In this document: positions 17,020 through 26,326 of the stretch, piece by piece
Position numbering within the stretch: position 1 is the first letter of the stretch
How the letters are laid out: each line of letters starts with the position of its first letter
Translations under genes and position numbers: made by a program
Assembly: GCA_015075185.1 (NCBI GenBank)
Contig: JABTUW010000002.1
Coordinates: forward strand, 1,116,001 to 1,180,000
Source: Anaerolineales bacterium
Lineage (GTDB): Bacteria > Chloroflexota > Anaerolineae > 4572-78 > J111
Reading direction: 5' to 3'
DNA: 64,000 bases
Notes under the pieces: generated by a model
The model's database searches: none
Told to the model about the DNA's origin: nothing
Seen by the model: only the letters and a program-made list of their open reading frames with translations

Positions 17020-17715
17020 CTATCGGCGGGTTAGTCCCAGGTGCAGCCCGCATTCTATTTTATCCAGCCCGGCCCAGCGTCCGGCCCGCTCATTCTCGCC
17101 GGCATGAACCGGGCGGGTGCAGGGCGCGCAGCCCACGCTCACATAGCCCCAGGCCAGGAGGGGATGAACCGGTAGCTGATATTGGTCAATATAAGCCCAA
17201 ACTTCTTTTTTGGTCCAATTGAGTAAAGGGTGAATCTTGAGCAGTCCGTCCGCTTCTGGTTCAAGGAGGCGCAGGTTGTTACGATTTTCGGTCTGATCGT
17301 GCCGGACGCCGCTAATCCAGGCCTGCAAACCAACCGTGGCCCGCTGCATCGGCTCGACCTTGTTGATGTAACAGCACAAATCAGGGTCGCGGCGATACAG
17401 CCCCTCGCCGTAGCGGGCCAGCAGGTCGCTTTTTTCTACGGCGGCGCGAACGACGACGATGTTGAGCTGCAAGTGGGCCTGCAACTCGTCACGAAACTGG
17501 AGAGTTTCGGGAAAATGAAAGCCCGTATCGAGAAAAATGACCGGCATGGCCGGGCAGACTTGCGAAATTAAATGCAGCAGGGGCAGGCTCTGGGTTTGAA
17601 AAGAGGAACTGGCGGCGATGTGCGGAGCAAACGTAGACCAGGCCCACTGCAAAATTTCTGCCGGGGAGAGGCGCTCAAGGCGATCATTCAGGTCAGGGAT
17701 GTCCAGGTCTGGCAC
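17020..17715 (-). CDS. cysH: Phosphoadenylyl/adenylyl-sulfate reductase (APS-reductase type)
   Basis: Reduces activated sulfate to sulfite in sulfate assimilation. The PP-loop region SSSFQTQSLPLLHLI and the FLDTGFHFPETL segment are typical. A Cys-Cys pair in LCCYINKVEPM and a CAPC motif near the C-terminus provide four cysteines for a [4Fe-4S] cluster, so it looks like the APS (iron-sulfur) type. The active-site Cys is in the terminal ECGLHL. I chose the GTG at 17715, which has AGGAG 11 bases upstream; a TTG at 17748 would add 11 residues. No ATP sulfurylase gene is adjacent. Confidence 0.88.
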   Translation of the reverse strand: MPDLDIPDLNDRLERLSPAEILQWAWSTFAPHIAASSSFQTQSLPLLHLISQVCPAMPVIFLDTGFHFPETLQFRDELQAHLQLNIVVVRAAVEKSDLLARYGEGLYRRDPDLCCYINKVEPMQRATVGLQAWISGVRHDQTENRNNLRLLEPEADGLLKIHPLLNWTKKEVWAYIDQYQLPVHPLLAWGYVSVGCAPCTRPVHAGENERAGRWAGLDKIECGLHLGLTRR

Positions 17716-17770
17716 GGTGGTGAAGTCTCCTGTGTGACGAAGAAGCAAGAGGGAATGAGGCGATCTCTAT

Positions 17771-20200
17771 TTATTCGATAAGTACTGTAAATTTTACCCA
17801 CTCCTCGCCGGTCGTCAAACGAAGCCGCTGACCAGTGGTGGGCCGGTAAAGGCCAACCCGCAGTTGATACTGGCCCGGCGGAGTTTGCGCCGGCAGCCAC
17901 ACACCGTACCGGTCAACGATGGTTTCGCCGGCCGCCCAGGTGGTTGTTGGGCGAGTCCACAAGGCCGGTTGGCCGTCGGCCTGAGCCACAAGCTGACCAG
18001 CTTGATCCACCAGATGAATGAAAACGTGATAATCTTCGCCGAGCGCAGCCTGGGTTTGCCAGTGCAATTCGATGGGCAGGGCTGCGTTGGCCGGAGTCTG
18101 GTGTGGATAGGCCGCCTCAACCAGGATGATTTGCTGCTCAAACTCAGCTTTAAGCGGAGTCAAATTTGCCGCTAGATCGACCGGAAAGACGAACAAGACT
18201 AACCGCTGCCCGGCAAAATCATCGTTGCGGGCGCGGAAACCTGCCCGCATCAGCGTCTGCTCGACGGCGCTCTCTTCCGGCGGGATGCCGTTGGACAGCC
18301 ACCAGACCTGCGGGTGGGCAGCCATCGTCTCGTTCAATCGCTGAGTAACCTCATCCGGCAAGGGAAAGCCGCCGCTTTGCAGGCCCAGTACCGGGGCGCG
18401 GCCTTTATACAGTTCGGCAAAGGGCATGGCGATTTCCGGGTCATTGGTAATGACGGCGTCACCGGGCCGGACACCCTCATTCAAGGCGGCGACTGCCTGG
18501 GCCAAGGGTTGAGCCGGCAGGGAGTGAGTGTGAGCCAACAGAAAAACCGTTGCTCCAAGCGTAGATAGGATACAAATGGGCGGAATTGTCTGCCCAAAAT
18601 AAGTCTTAAGTCCGCCCGATTCGTCCAATCCGCGTCCCATTTGTTCACTGTTTAACTCCTGGACGCGCAGATTGAATGCAGCCAAGATCAAATTGAGCAC
18701 CAGCACCACCAGCAGCCAGCCGTTCACCTGTCCCTGCCAGACCCAGGCTAAATCCAATGACTCGAGGCTGATGAATTTCCACGCTCCGACAAAAGGCGAA
18801 TAGCGTGGGTCGAAAAAAGTCTGCGGGTCAAACAGCAGCAGGCCGGCGTCGAGCAGCGAGTTCTGGAAGGGGCTGAAATCAATAGCCACGCTGAGGAGTT
18901 GGGGGATGAGGCCAGCAACGACGAGAACCAAGAAAAGAGTCCGAAGGATGGAAGATGGTAGGATTGAAGGATGTAAATCGTAAATCGTAAATACCCCTCG
19001 ACGGGGCACAGGTCGTAAATCGTAAATCCGATTGAAGGATTGCGCGGCTATTGGAGCCAGAAAGATAGCCCAAAACGGCAGGGTCGGAACCATAAAGCGC
19101 GGTCCCCAGGCATAGCCGCCGTGCCACATGAACCATTTGCCGTACAGAAATAAATGAATCAAAATGACGCTTAAGGCAGCGATGGCTTCAGCCCGGTAGC
19201 GGCGAAAAAAAGGCCAAAATCCAGCCAGGCTCAGGAGAAAGATGGGACAATACAGAAATAAACCCCGCCCGGGGCTGAAGAGTTGGCCGGCCAGCCCTTG
19301 CCAGAGGACGCCGCTAAAGGTTTCGCTGGGCAGATAGCCGGTGTTGAACGGGTCGCCGTAGCGGGAGAGGTTGAAGGCGATGAGCGCCAGTCCAACGACC
19401 AGGAGCGGGGCGCTGAAGGCCAAAACCGGGAGCCAGGGATTGGGAGTCAGGGGCCAGAGTTTAAATTGAGAAGATACTGCTCCCCGACCCCTGACCCCTA
19501 ATCCCAAATAGTAGAGTAGCAGCAGCCCAAATACCGGCACAAACAAGGCCTCGGCGTAACGGGTGGCGACGTTCCAGCCAAGGCAAAGACCGGCGAGAAA
19601 GGGATAAACGAGGGCAGGGGAGCGAAGGGGCAGGGGAGCAGGGGTGAAAAGAGGTTCCCCCTTGCTGTACTTGAGCAAGGTATAGGCTGCGGCTAACAAG
19701 AGGAACCCGGAAAAGGGGTCGCTGAATAAAGATTTGGCGTAGGGCCAGGCCAGGGTGGTCAAGCCGAAGGTGAGGGCGACCATCAAGCCGGTTCGCCGGG
19801 TAAAGTCCAGCGCTTGCAGATAGGCCGACAGCAGCACGGCGGTCAGGGCAGTCATGATGGCATTGAAAAGCAAACTCGCGCCGACCGTGCCCCACCAGGG
19901 TATGACCAGTCCCAGCCAGGTCAGTGGCAGCAGGCCAATCGGCACGCCGATGCCTTTGCGCGAATAGAGCAGCCCATCCAGGCCGAAGGTACCCTGCTGT
20001 AACTCCATCCAACGGATTTGCTCGATGTCCAGTGCGCCCCGCCGGATTATGCTTTCCGCAGTGGAGAACATAGCCAGCCCGTCACTGGAATTGATGCGCG
20101 GAGTGTAGCTGAGGAGGTAGACCGAGAAAAGGAAGAGGAAAAGGGCCAGGTGAGGAGCGTGAGGCGTAGGGCGTTGGGCGTCAGGATTGTTGAGCTTCAT
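17771..20200 (-). CDS. Large multi-pass membrane glycosyltransferase-like protein (GT-C type) with repeat insertions
   Basis: About 809 residues. The first 550 residues hold about 11-12 membrane segments, with an early acidic luminal loop after TM1 (NSSDGLAMFSTAE), as in GT-C mannosyl/dolichyl-phosphate-type enzymes. The C-terminal 250 residues form a soluble beta-rich domain, likely outside the membrane. The ATG at 20200 is preferred because a longer frame would overlap the C-terminus of the upstream MFS-HEAT gene. Several internal segments are translated short repeats: an IYDLRP/IYDLHP stretch (18972-19028) and G-rich tracts near 19430-19500 and 19611-19660. Donor and acceptor are unknown; the context suggests envelope glycan assembly. 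Confidence 0.75.
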   Translation of the reverse strand: MKLNNPDAQRPTPHAPHLALFLFLFSVYLLSYTPRINSSDGLAMFSTAESIIRRGALDIEQIRWMELQQGTFGLDGLLYSRKGIGVPIGLLPLTWLGLVIPWWGTVGASLLFNAIMTALTAVLLSAYLQALDFTRRTGLMVALTFGLTTLAWPYAKSLFSDPFSGFLLLAAAYTLLKYSKGEPLFTPAPLPLRSPALVYPFLAGLCLGWNVATRYAEALFVPVFGLLLLYYLGLGVRGRGAVSSQFKLWPLTPNPWLPVLAFSAPLLVVGLALIAFNLSRYGDPFNTGYLPSETFSGVLWQGLAGQLFSPGRGLFLYCPIFLLSLAGFWPFFRRYRAEAIAALSVILIHLFLYGKWFMWHGGYAWGPRFMVPTLPFWAIFLAPIAAQSFNRIYDLRPVPRRGVFTIYDLHPSILPSSILRTLFLVLVVAGLIPQLLSVAIDFSPFQNSLLDAGLLLFDPQTFFDPRYSPFVGAWKFISLESLDLAWVWQGQVNGWLLVVLVLNLILAAFNLRVQELNSEQMGRGLDESGGLKTYFGQTIPPICILSTLGATVFLLAHTHSLPAQPLAQAVAALNEGVRPGDAVITNDPEIAMPFAELYKGRAPVLGLQSGGFPLPDEVTQRLNETMAAHPQVWWLSNGIPPEESAVEQTLMRAGFRARNDDFAGQRLVLFVFPVDLAANLTPLKAEFEQQIILVEAAYPHQTPANAALPIELHWQTQAALGEDYHVFIHLVDQAGQLVAQADGQPALWTRPTTTWAAGETIVDRYGVWLPAQTPPGQYQLRVGLYRPTTGQRLRLTTGEEWVKFTVLIE
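18972..19028. repeat. Heptamer repeat block inside a membrane glycosyltransferase gene
   Basis: TAAATCG units with period 7 flank a CCCCTCG-ACGGGG core. The 43 bases at 18986-19028 match, as reverse complement, 41 of 43 bases at 53568-53610 inside another membrane protein gene. The block is in frame here. Confidence 0.85.
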
Positions 20201-20222
20201 GAGTGTATATTTGACCTGTGGC

Positions 20223-22481
20223 TCAGTTAGGGCGGCCGTTATGGGTTGCATGGAGCTGGGGCAGGGCCAGATGCAAGGTGTGGAGGGAGAGGAGAATAAA
20301 CTCGAGCCGGGTGGGGCCAAATTCGGCCAGATTATTGGCACATTCCTGGAGAATACCATTTAAGGGTGGGGCAGGTTTGGCCCGGAGTATTTCGCAAATC
20401 ATCTCCTTGAGCAAGGTTGTTCCCTGGGCCAGATCATCCTGGGCAAAGTTTTCGGCGCAGCGGCCGGTCAGAAGGGTCAGATTGTTACAACCAGCCTGTT
20501 TGGCGAGTTTTTGCAGGGCCAGTACCGCCTGGGCAGTCGCAGTGGGGGGATTAGCCTGCACCAAACGCCACTGCTGCATGTAATAACGCTCGTCCCCGGC
20601 CAGGCGAGCCAGGGCCAGACCAATTTCTGCCCGTAGTGTTTCCCCCTGGGTTTGGCGCAGCAGAGCGAAAAGTTCGCCGGTAGCTTCGGTGGCGCGTAAT
20701 TTGCCCAGGGCGGAGGCGTAGGCGATGCGCAGCACCTGATTTGGCTCATTTCTAAACTTGTCCAGGAAATGGGAAACACTGGCGGTGTCGCCGAGCATGG
20801 CCAGGGCGCGGGCGCTGTCCGCTTCGATGAGATGATAGCCTGAAAAGAGAAGTTTTCGCAGGGGGAGGATCGCTTTGGGATCGCCCAGCCGGCCCAATGA
20901 GTGGATGATAATAAAAGTCAGTTCTGACTCGCCTTCGTCGAGTAAAGCGATGAGCGCGTCCACTAATTCCGGTTCCGGCGGCATCCGGCCAATCGAGTGG
21001 ATGGCTTCAAACCGCACGCTGAAACTGGGGTCTCTGAGCGCCTCGATCAGTTCGCGGGTACTGAGGGGGTTCTTGGCGTCGCCCATGCGCTCGGTAGTGG
21101 CAATGCGGGTCATCTCGTCGCCGGCAAAATTATATTGAATCAGCGACTCCAAGGCCCGGATGGGATTGCCGCGCACAAACATACCGGCAAAACGGCGAAA
21201 TGGGGTCGCCTCGTCGCTGCGTAATTGGGTTACGGCAACCAGGCCCACCGCTAAAAAGGCAAAACTGAGCAGAAACAGGGGCGTATACGGGTCGAAGGTG
21301 AAAATGAAAAAATCAGCCCTGATGCCTTGAGCCAACTCGAGCACTTGGCCGGCCAGCAGCGGGGCCAGCCCACCGACGATACTATACCAGGCATAGTAAA
21401 TCGCCGTATAAGATGTTTTCTTTTCGGCGGGCATAGCATTGACAAAAAGGTAGCGCAGCCAGCTAATTTGCCAGGCCAAAGTCCCCATCCCGGCGATAAA
21501 GGCAATCCCCATCCCCACCGGCGAACTGAAGGGGCTGTGGCGCGGCATCAGAAACCAGGCCACCGGTAGCAATAACATCAGGTCAATGCTAAACTGCATC
21601 ACCGGCTTGCTGCCGTAGCGGTCGGCCGCCCAGCCCCACAGGTAGGATGACAGCAGGGCGCCGGCATACGTGCCAATACTCTGCAAGACGATTTGGCTGT
21701 CATTCAGTCCAATCTCTTCTTTCATAAAAAGCGGAACGAAGGAAATCACCGCCGTGCTGCCTATCGTTGCCAGCCCCAGGGCGCTCAAAAAAAAGAGAAA
21801 ATCCCGGTCGCGCAGGGCCTCGCGCATGCCGCTCAAATGGCCTGAGCCGGGGGCATGATGCCGGACTGGCGCTCCGCCGGGAACATAGGCAAAAGCCCAG
21901 ACCGCCACCAGGCCCAGGCCAACACCGACCGCCATCAAGACCAGATACCGGTTCAGCCCGGTACCCCAGCCAATGACATAACTGGCCACCACGGTGGCGA
22001 TGATACTGGCCAGCGTGGCCGTGATATTGTTGACGGCCCCAAATTTGCCCTGGATCGAAGCGGGAATCGCTTCTTTCCGCCAGGGATAGCCGCCAACTTC
22101 GGCAATGGCCCGGCACATGCCGAAGACAAAGATGATCGCCGTTACCCAGATAAAAGCAGATTCCGACCCAAAGCGCAGCACAAAAGCAGGCGTCAGTAGC
22201 AGCAGGGCAAAGACAAATTTGCGGATGCCCCAAAAAGCGACATAGACTCGTTTGTAGCCCAAACGGGCCACGCCGGGTGCAATGAACGGGGCCACAATGC
22301 CGCAAAACGGAATGAGCGATAAGAGAAAGCCGATCTGACCTTCGTTCAGCCCCAAGTCGTGCAGAAAAAGCAGGAATACCGTTCCGGCAAAGGTCAGGAT
22401 ACAAAACGCCGCGTTGAACGCTTCGGCGGTCAAGAGCCAGGGCAGGCGGCGGATTTTTTCGACGTCGGTGAGGGGAGTCAT
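20223..22481 (-). CDS. MFS transporter fused to C-terminal HEAT-like repeats
   Basis: 752 residues. Residues about 15-430 form a 12-helix major facilitator domain, with the inter-helix basic loop (GVARLGYKRVYVAF) and a central cytosolic loop. Residues about 470-710 are alpha-helical repeats of about 30 residues (VRFEAIHSIGRMP, FIIIHSLGRLGDPKAILPL, and so on), resembling HEAT/PBS-lyase-like repeats. This is an unusual C-terminal fusion for an MFS carrier; it could recruit a cytosolic partner. Substrate unknown. It ends 23 bases before the preferred start of the glycosyltransferase downstream. Confidence 0.82.
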   Translation of the reverse strand: MTPLTDVEKIRRLPWLLTAEAFNAAFCILTFAGTVFLLFLHDLGLNEGQIGFLLSLIPFCGIVAPFIAPGVARLGYKRVYVAFWGIRKFVFALLLLTPAFVLRFGSESAFIWVTAIIFVFGMCRAIAEVGGYPWRKEAIPASIQGKFGAVNNITATLASIIATVVASYVIGWGTGLNRYLVLMAVGVGLGLVAVWAFAYVPGGAPVRHHAPGSGHLSGMREALRDRDFLFFLSALGLATIGSTAVISFVPLFMKEEIGLNDSQIVLQSIGTYAGALLSSYLWGWAADRYGSKPVMQFSIDLMLLLPVAWFLMPRHSPFSSPVGMGIAFIAGMGTLAWQISWLRYLFVNAMPAEKKTSYTAIYYAWYSIVGGLAPLLAGQVLELAQGIRADFFIFTFDPYTPLFLLSFAFLAVGLVAVTQLRSDEATPFRRFAGMFVRGNPIRALESLIQYNFAGDEMTRIATTERMGDAKNPLSTRELIEALRDPSFSVRFEAIHSIGRMPPEPELVDALIALLDEGESELTFIIIHSLGRLGDPKAILPLRKLLFSGYHLIEADSARALAMLGDTASVSHFLDKFRNEPNQVLRIAYASALGKLRATEATGELFALLRQTQGETLRAEIGLALARLAGDERYYMQQWRLVQANPPTATAQAVLALQKLAKQAGCNNLTLLTGRCAENFAQDDLAQGTTLLKEMICEILRAKPAPPLNGILQECANNLAEFGPTRLEFILLSLHTLHLALPQLHATHNGRPN

Positions 22482-22506
22482 AAAGAAATACTGGCCTGTT
22501 TAATGC

Positions 22507-22911
22507 CTATGGCAGCACTTCCAATCCCATCTGTTCAAAATGATGATCAAAGGCAAAGATACGCCGCGTGCCCAACCGCCGGGCGACAGCCAATACGGAA
22601 CAATCGGTATAGCTCCAGGCTTTATCGTGATACTGCTCAAAAATCTCCCAGGTAGTTTGTTTATCCAGATCGTTCAAAAGTACCGGATAAAAGGCTTTGC
22701 TGGCTTTCAACTGGCGGCCAAAGGCAACGGCGTAGGCCGGTCCCAGGCGGGCTTTGGTTAAATTCATCGTTTCGACAAAGACCCACTCTGTCAAAATCGG
22801 CTTGACCCGCCCGGCCAGCGACTTGAAATAAGCCACCGCTCTGGCATGATTGTCGTCTCTGGCATAGTTGAGGGCGTGGAGGGCGCTGGTATCAATTAAG
22901 ATGGTACTCAT
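22507..22911 (-). CDS. vapC: PIN-domain toxin, VapC-like
   Basis: A 134-residue PIN RNase. The acidic metal-binding residues are visible: Asp in ILIDTSAL, Glu in TEWVFVETM, Asp in SYTDCSVL and Asp in FAFDHHF. The start at 22911 puts the first PIN strand at the N-terminus; the gene then overlaps the 3' end of the upstream antitoxin by 20 bases, as is usual for coupled VapBC pairs. It probably cleaves tRNA or rRNA when freed from its antitoxin. Confidence 0.88.
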   Translation of the reverse strand: MSTILIDTSALHALNYARDDNHARAVAYFKSLAGRVKPILTEWVFVETMNLTKARLGPAYAVAFGRQLKASKAFYPVLLNDLDKQTTWEIFEQYHDKAWSYTDCSVLAVARRLGTRRIFAFDHHFEQMGLEVLP

Positions 22912-23200
22912 CAGAGTCCTCGGCAACTTTTAACAGCGCTTGAGTTGGAGCCACCTCCACCGGCTCACCGTACAGGTAGCGGTCTACATTGGCGCTAACA
23001 TCGCTCGGTCCTTCGATTTCCTCGGCAACGCCGATGGCTTGCCAGATAGGATCATGCTGGAGGATTTCTTGTTGGCGGATTTGAATCAATTCATCCAGCA
23101 AGTTTCTCAATACTGCCGCCATACTCTGCCCGGTAACAAACGCCTCTGATTTCAGGAATTCATAGTGTTCTTCATCAAGGGATATTTGCAGGCGTTGCAT
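22892..23200 (-). CDS. Ribbon-helix-helix antitoxin of the VapBC-like pair
   Basis: 102 residues. The N-terminus (MQRLQISLDEEHYEFLKSEA) has the strand-helix-helix pattern of RHH DNA-binding antitoxins, followed by SMAAVLRNLLDELI. The acidic C-terminal half would wrap the toxin. It precedes and overlaps the PIN gene on the same strand and has a consensus-like promoter about 115 bases upstream. Autorepression is expected from the family but not shown. Confidence 0.82.
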   Translation of the reverse strand: MQRLQISLDEEHYEFLKSEAFVTGQSMAAVLRNLLDELIQIRQQEILQHDPIWQAIGVAEEIEGPSDVSANVDRYLYGEPVEVAPTQALLKVAEDSDEYHLN

Positions 23201-23220
23201 ACTTTAAGTCTCCTTGGAAA

Positions 23221-23252
23221 ATAGTAGTCAGTCGTCAGTTATCAGTAGCCAG
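23221..23252. repeat. AGTAGTCAGT-type short repeat in the toxin-antitoxin leader
   Basis: ATAGTAGTCAGTCGTCAG followed by TTATCAGTAGCCAG has period-7 spacing of CAGT words. Related stretches occur at 32020-32088 and 49268-49295. Confidence 0.6.
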
Positions 23253-23321
23253 AAAAATGCTTTCATTTTTGGTTGTGTGCCCCAGGCTCGTGACGACTCC
23301 TTTATGGATCTTATTACATCA

Positions 23322-23350
23322 AATATACCATATTGCCAAAGTGATGTCAA
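23322..23350 (-). promoter_or_regulatory. Sigma70-type promoter of the vapBC-like pair
   Basis: On the minus strand, TTGACA (23350-23345) and TATATT (23327-23322) are separated by 17 bases. The transcript would start near 23315 and pass through a repeat-rich leader (23221-23252) before the antitoxin start at 23200. Confidence 0.7.
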
Positions 23351-23386
23351 TAGCGAAAATAAAGATAGTTGATGTAATCCTTGGAC

Positions 23387-25195
23387 TCACTTGAGAATAA
23401 ACAAATACAAACGTCCTCCATCAATATCTTGAATGTGGGCGGGGGGCCGCCCGTTGAGCCAGCGCATGAGAGTCTCCTCGGCGGGGGTGGTGACAGAAGC
23501 ATCGGCGTCGTAAAGCCAGAGTATCTCCGTTTGGGCAGCGATGCTGTCCAGCAGAGCAGTGGTCCGGGCCTCGACGGATTGGCCGGGCGGGGCATAGTCG
23601 TCAAGCATAAAGAGGCGATAATCGCGCCGCAGATAGGGATAAAACCAATCGTAGACAGGATGGCTGTTAAGCAAGAGAGCGCCTTTGACCTGCTCGCCTT
23701 GCAGACGGGTGATGGTCGCCGCGTAAGGACTTTGGCGCAGGCGCAGCTCAAAATAGCTGTGGCCCAGTTGCCAGCCCGCCGGAAGCACGCCGGCCAACAG
23801 CAGGGCCACAAACACTGCCAGCCCCCAGTCGCGGATTTTTTCGACGCGTTGGTTGACAGCTTGAGGCCAGATAATAAGTAAAAACTCAACCGCCAGGACG
23901 ACCAGCAAAAAAGTGCGGATGAGGACCGTCGCCGCCAAAAGCCAGTGTTCTTCCGGGAACATAATGAAAAAGAAGTTGGCCTCGACGATGTTGGCTGCGC
24001 TGAGAATAGCGGCATAAGTAATGCCGCGCAAATTTGGCAGCAAGAGAGCAATAAAAAAGAGAGGCCAGCCTAACCACTGCGGGCTGTACCCTTTTGACCA
24101 GAGCATAAACAGGCACAAGGTAAAACCCACAAAAGCCAGGGCATTGCGCGGCGCAGACCAATTCAGCGGGCGGGTATAAAAAAAGGCGTAAACCAGGCCA
24201 AAAAGGGCGGTGACCAGCAGCCACGGCACGCGGGTGGGCGGGGCAACGCCGGGCGTCCAGCTCAGGTCACGCATATCCAGGGGAATAACGCCGTAATCAT
24301 AATTGCCGTCAACCAGCGCCCAAATGGTTTCCCAGGGCTGGCGGGCGCCGGTAATCTGCTGCGGACCGAGAATAAGCGCCGGGTTCAGCAGATAAAATGG
24401 CAGGGCGATCATTACCACCGTGATCAGAAAGATGGCAAAATAGAGCGCGAGGCGAGGCAGGTCGAAGGGAATTGTGAATTGTAAATTGTGAATTGTAAAT
24501 TGATAACGATGTTTTGATAACTGCTGGACGGCTACCGGCATGAGGATAAATGGAATCAGCTTGATCATAAAACCGACGCCGGTAAAAAAGGCGCTGAGGT
24601 AAGGGCGCTTTTGCAGCAGCAAATAGAGGCTGAGCAGGAAGAAAAAAAGGGGGTAACTCTCAAACCAGCCGGTCAGAGTGTAAACCGGGACAAAGAGCGT
24701 GGCGTAAATCCAGCAGGGCCGGAGCGAGGAGTAGGGAGTAGGGAGTAGGGAGTAGGAAGATTCGCCATTCGCCATTCGCCATTCGCTATTCGCCTCTTCA
24801 ATTTTCAGAGCAAACAGGTATAACAGCACAAAATTCCCAACCTCGAAGAGTAGAAAAAAGCCACCCAACAGCAGGGTGAACCACAGATTGGGAAAAGTCC
24901 AGGGCGGCAGCAGGGTGCTCACTTGGTAAATGGCAATCATGACCACCGGAAAGAGCGGTGGATAGGTGGTCCAGAGGTTGGCGTAAGGATAGTAGCCCTG
25001 GTGTGTCAACTCCGCGAAGGAGCGGTACCAGTAAAAATCGGAGAAGTCCAGCACCAGGCCGCCAGGCCGAAAGGCTGCCAGGGCCAACACCCGAAAGGTG
25101 ACAAAGAGGATCAGCAGCAAAAAAAAGTCGGCGTGGCGCTGATAAGCGGATTGGAGCGTGGCCCACCGCGGTCCATTCAACGAAGGGGAGGTCAT
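23387..25195 (-). CDS. Multi-pass membrane glycosyltransferase-like protein (GT87/GT-C type)
   Basis: 602 residues with about 10-12 membrane segments and short soluble parts. An early loop after TM1 (DFSDFYWYRSFAEL) resembles polyprenyl-phosphate-mannose-dependent enzymes, with a small C-terminal domain after residue 470. Two internal stretches are translated repeats: one around residues 134-157 (24727-24794, two heptamer types) and HRYQFTIHNLQFTI (24470-24502). Both keep the frame open. Acceptor unknown. It lies between the flippase-like gene and the toxin-antitoxin pair. Confidence 0.72.
   Translation of the reverse strand: MTSPSLNGPRWATLQSAYQRHADFFLLLILFVTFRVLALAAFRPGGLVLDFSDFYWYRSFAELTHQGYYPYANLWTTYPPLFPVVMIAIYQVSTLLPPWTFPNLWFTLLLGGFFLLFEVGNFVLLYLFALKIEEANSEWRMANGESSYSLLPTPYSSLRPCWIYATLFVPVYTLTGWFESYPLFFFLLSLYLLLQKRPYLSAFFTGVGFMIKLIPFILMPVAVQQLSKHRYQFTIHNLQFTIPFDLPRLALYFAIFLITVVMIALPFYLLNPALILGPQQITGARQPWETIWALVDGNYDYGVIPLDMRDLSWTPGVAPPTRVPWLLVTALFGLVYAFFYTRPLNWSAPRNALAFVGFTLCLFMLWSKGYSPQWLGWPLFFIALLLPNLRGITYAAILSAANIVEANFFFIMFPEEHWLLAATVLIRTFLLVVLAVEFLLIIWPQAVNQRVEKIRDWGLAVFVALLLAGVLPAGWQLGHSYFELRLRQSPYAATITRLQGEQVKGALLLNSHPVYDWFYPYLRRDYRLFMLDDYAPPGQSVEARTTALLDSIAAQTEILWLYDADASVTTPAEETLMRWLNGRPPAHIQDIDGGRLYLFILK
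24470..24502. repeat. AATTGTG/AATTGTA heptamer repeat, in frame inside a membrane protein gene
   Basis: Four units of AATTGTG or AATTGTA with exact period 7, encoding QFTIHNLQFTI on the minus strand. The same word forms the ends of the 66-bp element at 4955-5020. Confidence 0.8.
24727..24794. repeat. Two adjoining heptamer repeats (GTAGGGA and ATTCGCC), in frame inside a membrane protein gene
   Basis: Four GTAGGGA-type units are followed directly by five ATTCGCC-type units. Both have period 7 and are translated without a stop in the membrane protein on the minus strand. Confidence 0.85.
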
Positions 25196-25273
25196 GAACG
25201 GCCTCGATGCTTTACCAGGAAGGGGTTCACTGTTTGCCGGAATTGCGCATCGAGTTCAGCCATGCCGAATAAC

Positions 25274-26326
25274 CTAGCTTTCTACCGTCGTTGCTGCTGG
25301 TTTGGCCGGAAGAAGGCCGGAGTCATCCACAGGTTTGCTGTTCAGGCTGAGAGCGCGGGAAAAACCGAAGAAGTAGGTAATTAATCCGCTGATGGGAATA
25401 AACGACCACAGGCTGATAAACCGCACCAGCAGCGCCGTCAAGCTGCTGTCGGCGGTGGAGATGCCCAGGAGAGTCAACAGGCTGATGACGGCGGCCTCGA
25501 ACTGGCCCAGGGCGCCCGGCATCAACGGCACAATCGTCGCCAGTACCCCAACCATCGCGCTGAAGAGGCTCACACTGAAAGAGACGCTGTGATCGAGGCT
25601 CAACAAAACCAGGTGAACAATCAAGGCGTCGAACAGCCAGATACCAAAACTCTCGGCCACGATGGCCGCCAGGGCCGCCGGCTTTTGGCCCAAATCACGC
25701 ACCCCATGGATTAGAGCGAAGCCAAAATCAACGACCTTTTGGTAGAATGGGCGGATCACTGCCGGCATGAGTCGCCAAACCCAGCCGGGCTGGCGCAGCC
25801 ACCCTTCGATGCTGGGTACAGCCAACAGACCGGCCAGTCCAAGCCCAAAGAGTACGCCGGAGCCAACCATTAACTGCATCACTTCAAGGGGAACGCGCCC
25901 TTGCAGCGACCAGATGGCCCCCACAATGGCCAGGATGAGCACGGCAAATACATCCAGGGCGCGCTCTGCCGCCAGCGAGGCCAAGCCTTGTGAAACCGGG
26001 ATTTGATGATCCTGTTTAAGCATGGCGATCCGGCCCAGATCGCCGGCGCGGGCGGGCAGGATCGAGCTGATGAAAAGGCCGGCAACCAGCAAGGTCTGGG
26101 CATAGAGAAACGGCACAGGCCGGCCCATTGTTTTGAGGATATGCTGCCAGCGCAGTCCGCGGGCAATGATGCTCAGATAAAACGCCGCAAAAGCCAGCAA
26201 GAGCCATGAGCCGTTCACCCGCGCCAGCGTGTCGAGGCTAAGGTCAATATTACCCAGCCGCAGCAGGCCAAAAATGGTAATGATACTGAGCGCCGCTATA
26301 ATCAGGAGATGGGCGTATTTTTTCAT
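25274..26326 (-). CDS. Lysylphosphatidylglycerol synthase TM-like flippase (UPF0104)
   Basis: About 350 residues with eight or more membrane segments (IIAALSIITIFGLLRLG at the start, later VGVLATIVPLMPGALGQFEA). The PGALGQFEA motif is typical of the UPF0104/LPG-synthase transmembrane family, proposed to move or modify lipids; there is no cytosolic aminoacyl-transfer domain. The ATG at 26326 overlaps the stop of the epimerase gene (ATGA), so the two are translationally coupled. The context of epimerase and glycosyltransferase suggests glycolipid or exopolysaccharide export. Confidence 0.82.
   Translation of the reverse strand: MKKYAHLLIIAALSIITIFGLLRLGNIDLSLDTLARVNGSWLLLAFAAFYLSIIARGLRWQHILKTMGRPVPFLYAQTLLVAGLFISSILPARAGDLGRIAMLKQDHQIPVSQGLASLAAERALDVFAVLILAIVGAIWSLQGRVPLEVMQLMVGSGVLFGLGLAGLLAVPSIEGWLRQPGWVWRLMPAVIRPFYQKVVDFGFALIHGVRDLGQKPAALAAIVAESFGIWLFDALIVHLVLLSLDHSVSFSVSLFSAMVGVLATIVPLMPGALGQFEAAVISLLTLLGISTADSSLTALLVRFISLWSFIPISGLITYFFGFSRALSLNSKPVDDSGLLPAKPAATTVES

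Noticed and set aside
24727..24794. Possible CRISPR array (regular short repeats)
   Set aside because: The units are only seven bases long, without unique spacers of 30-40 bases, and no cas gene is in the window.
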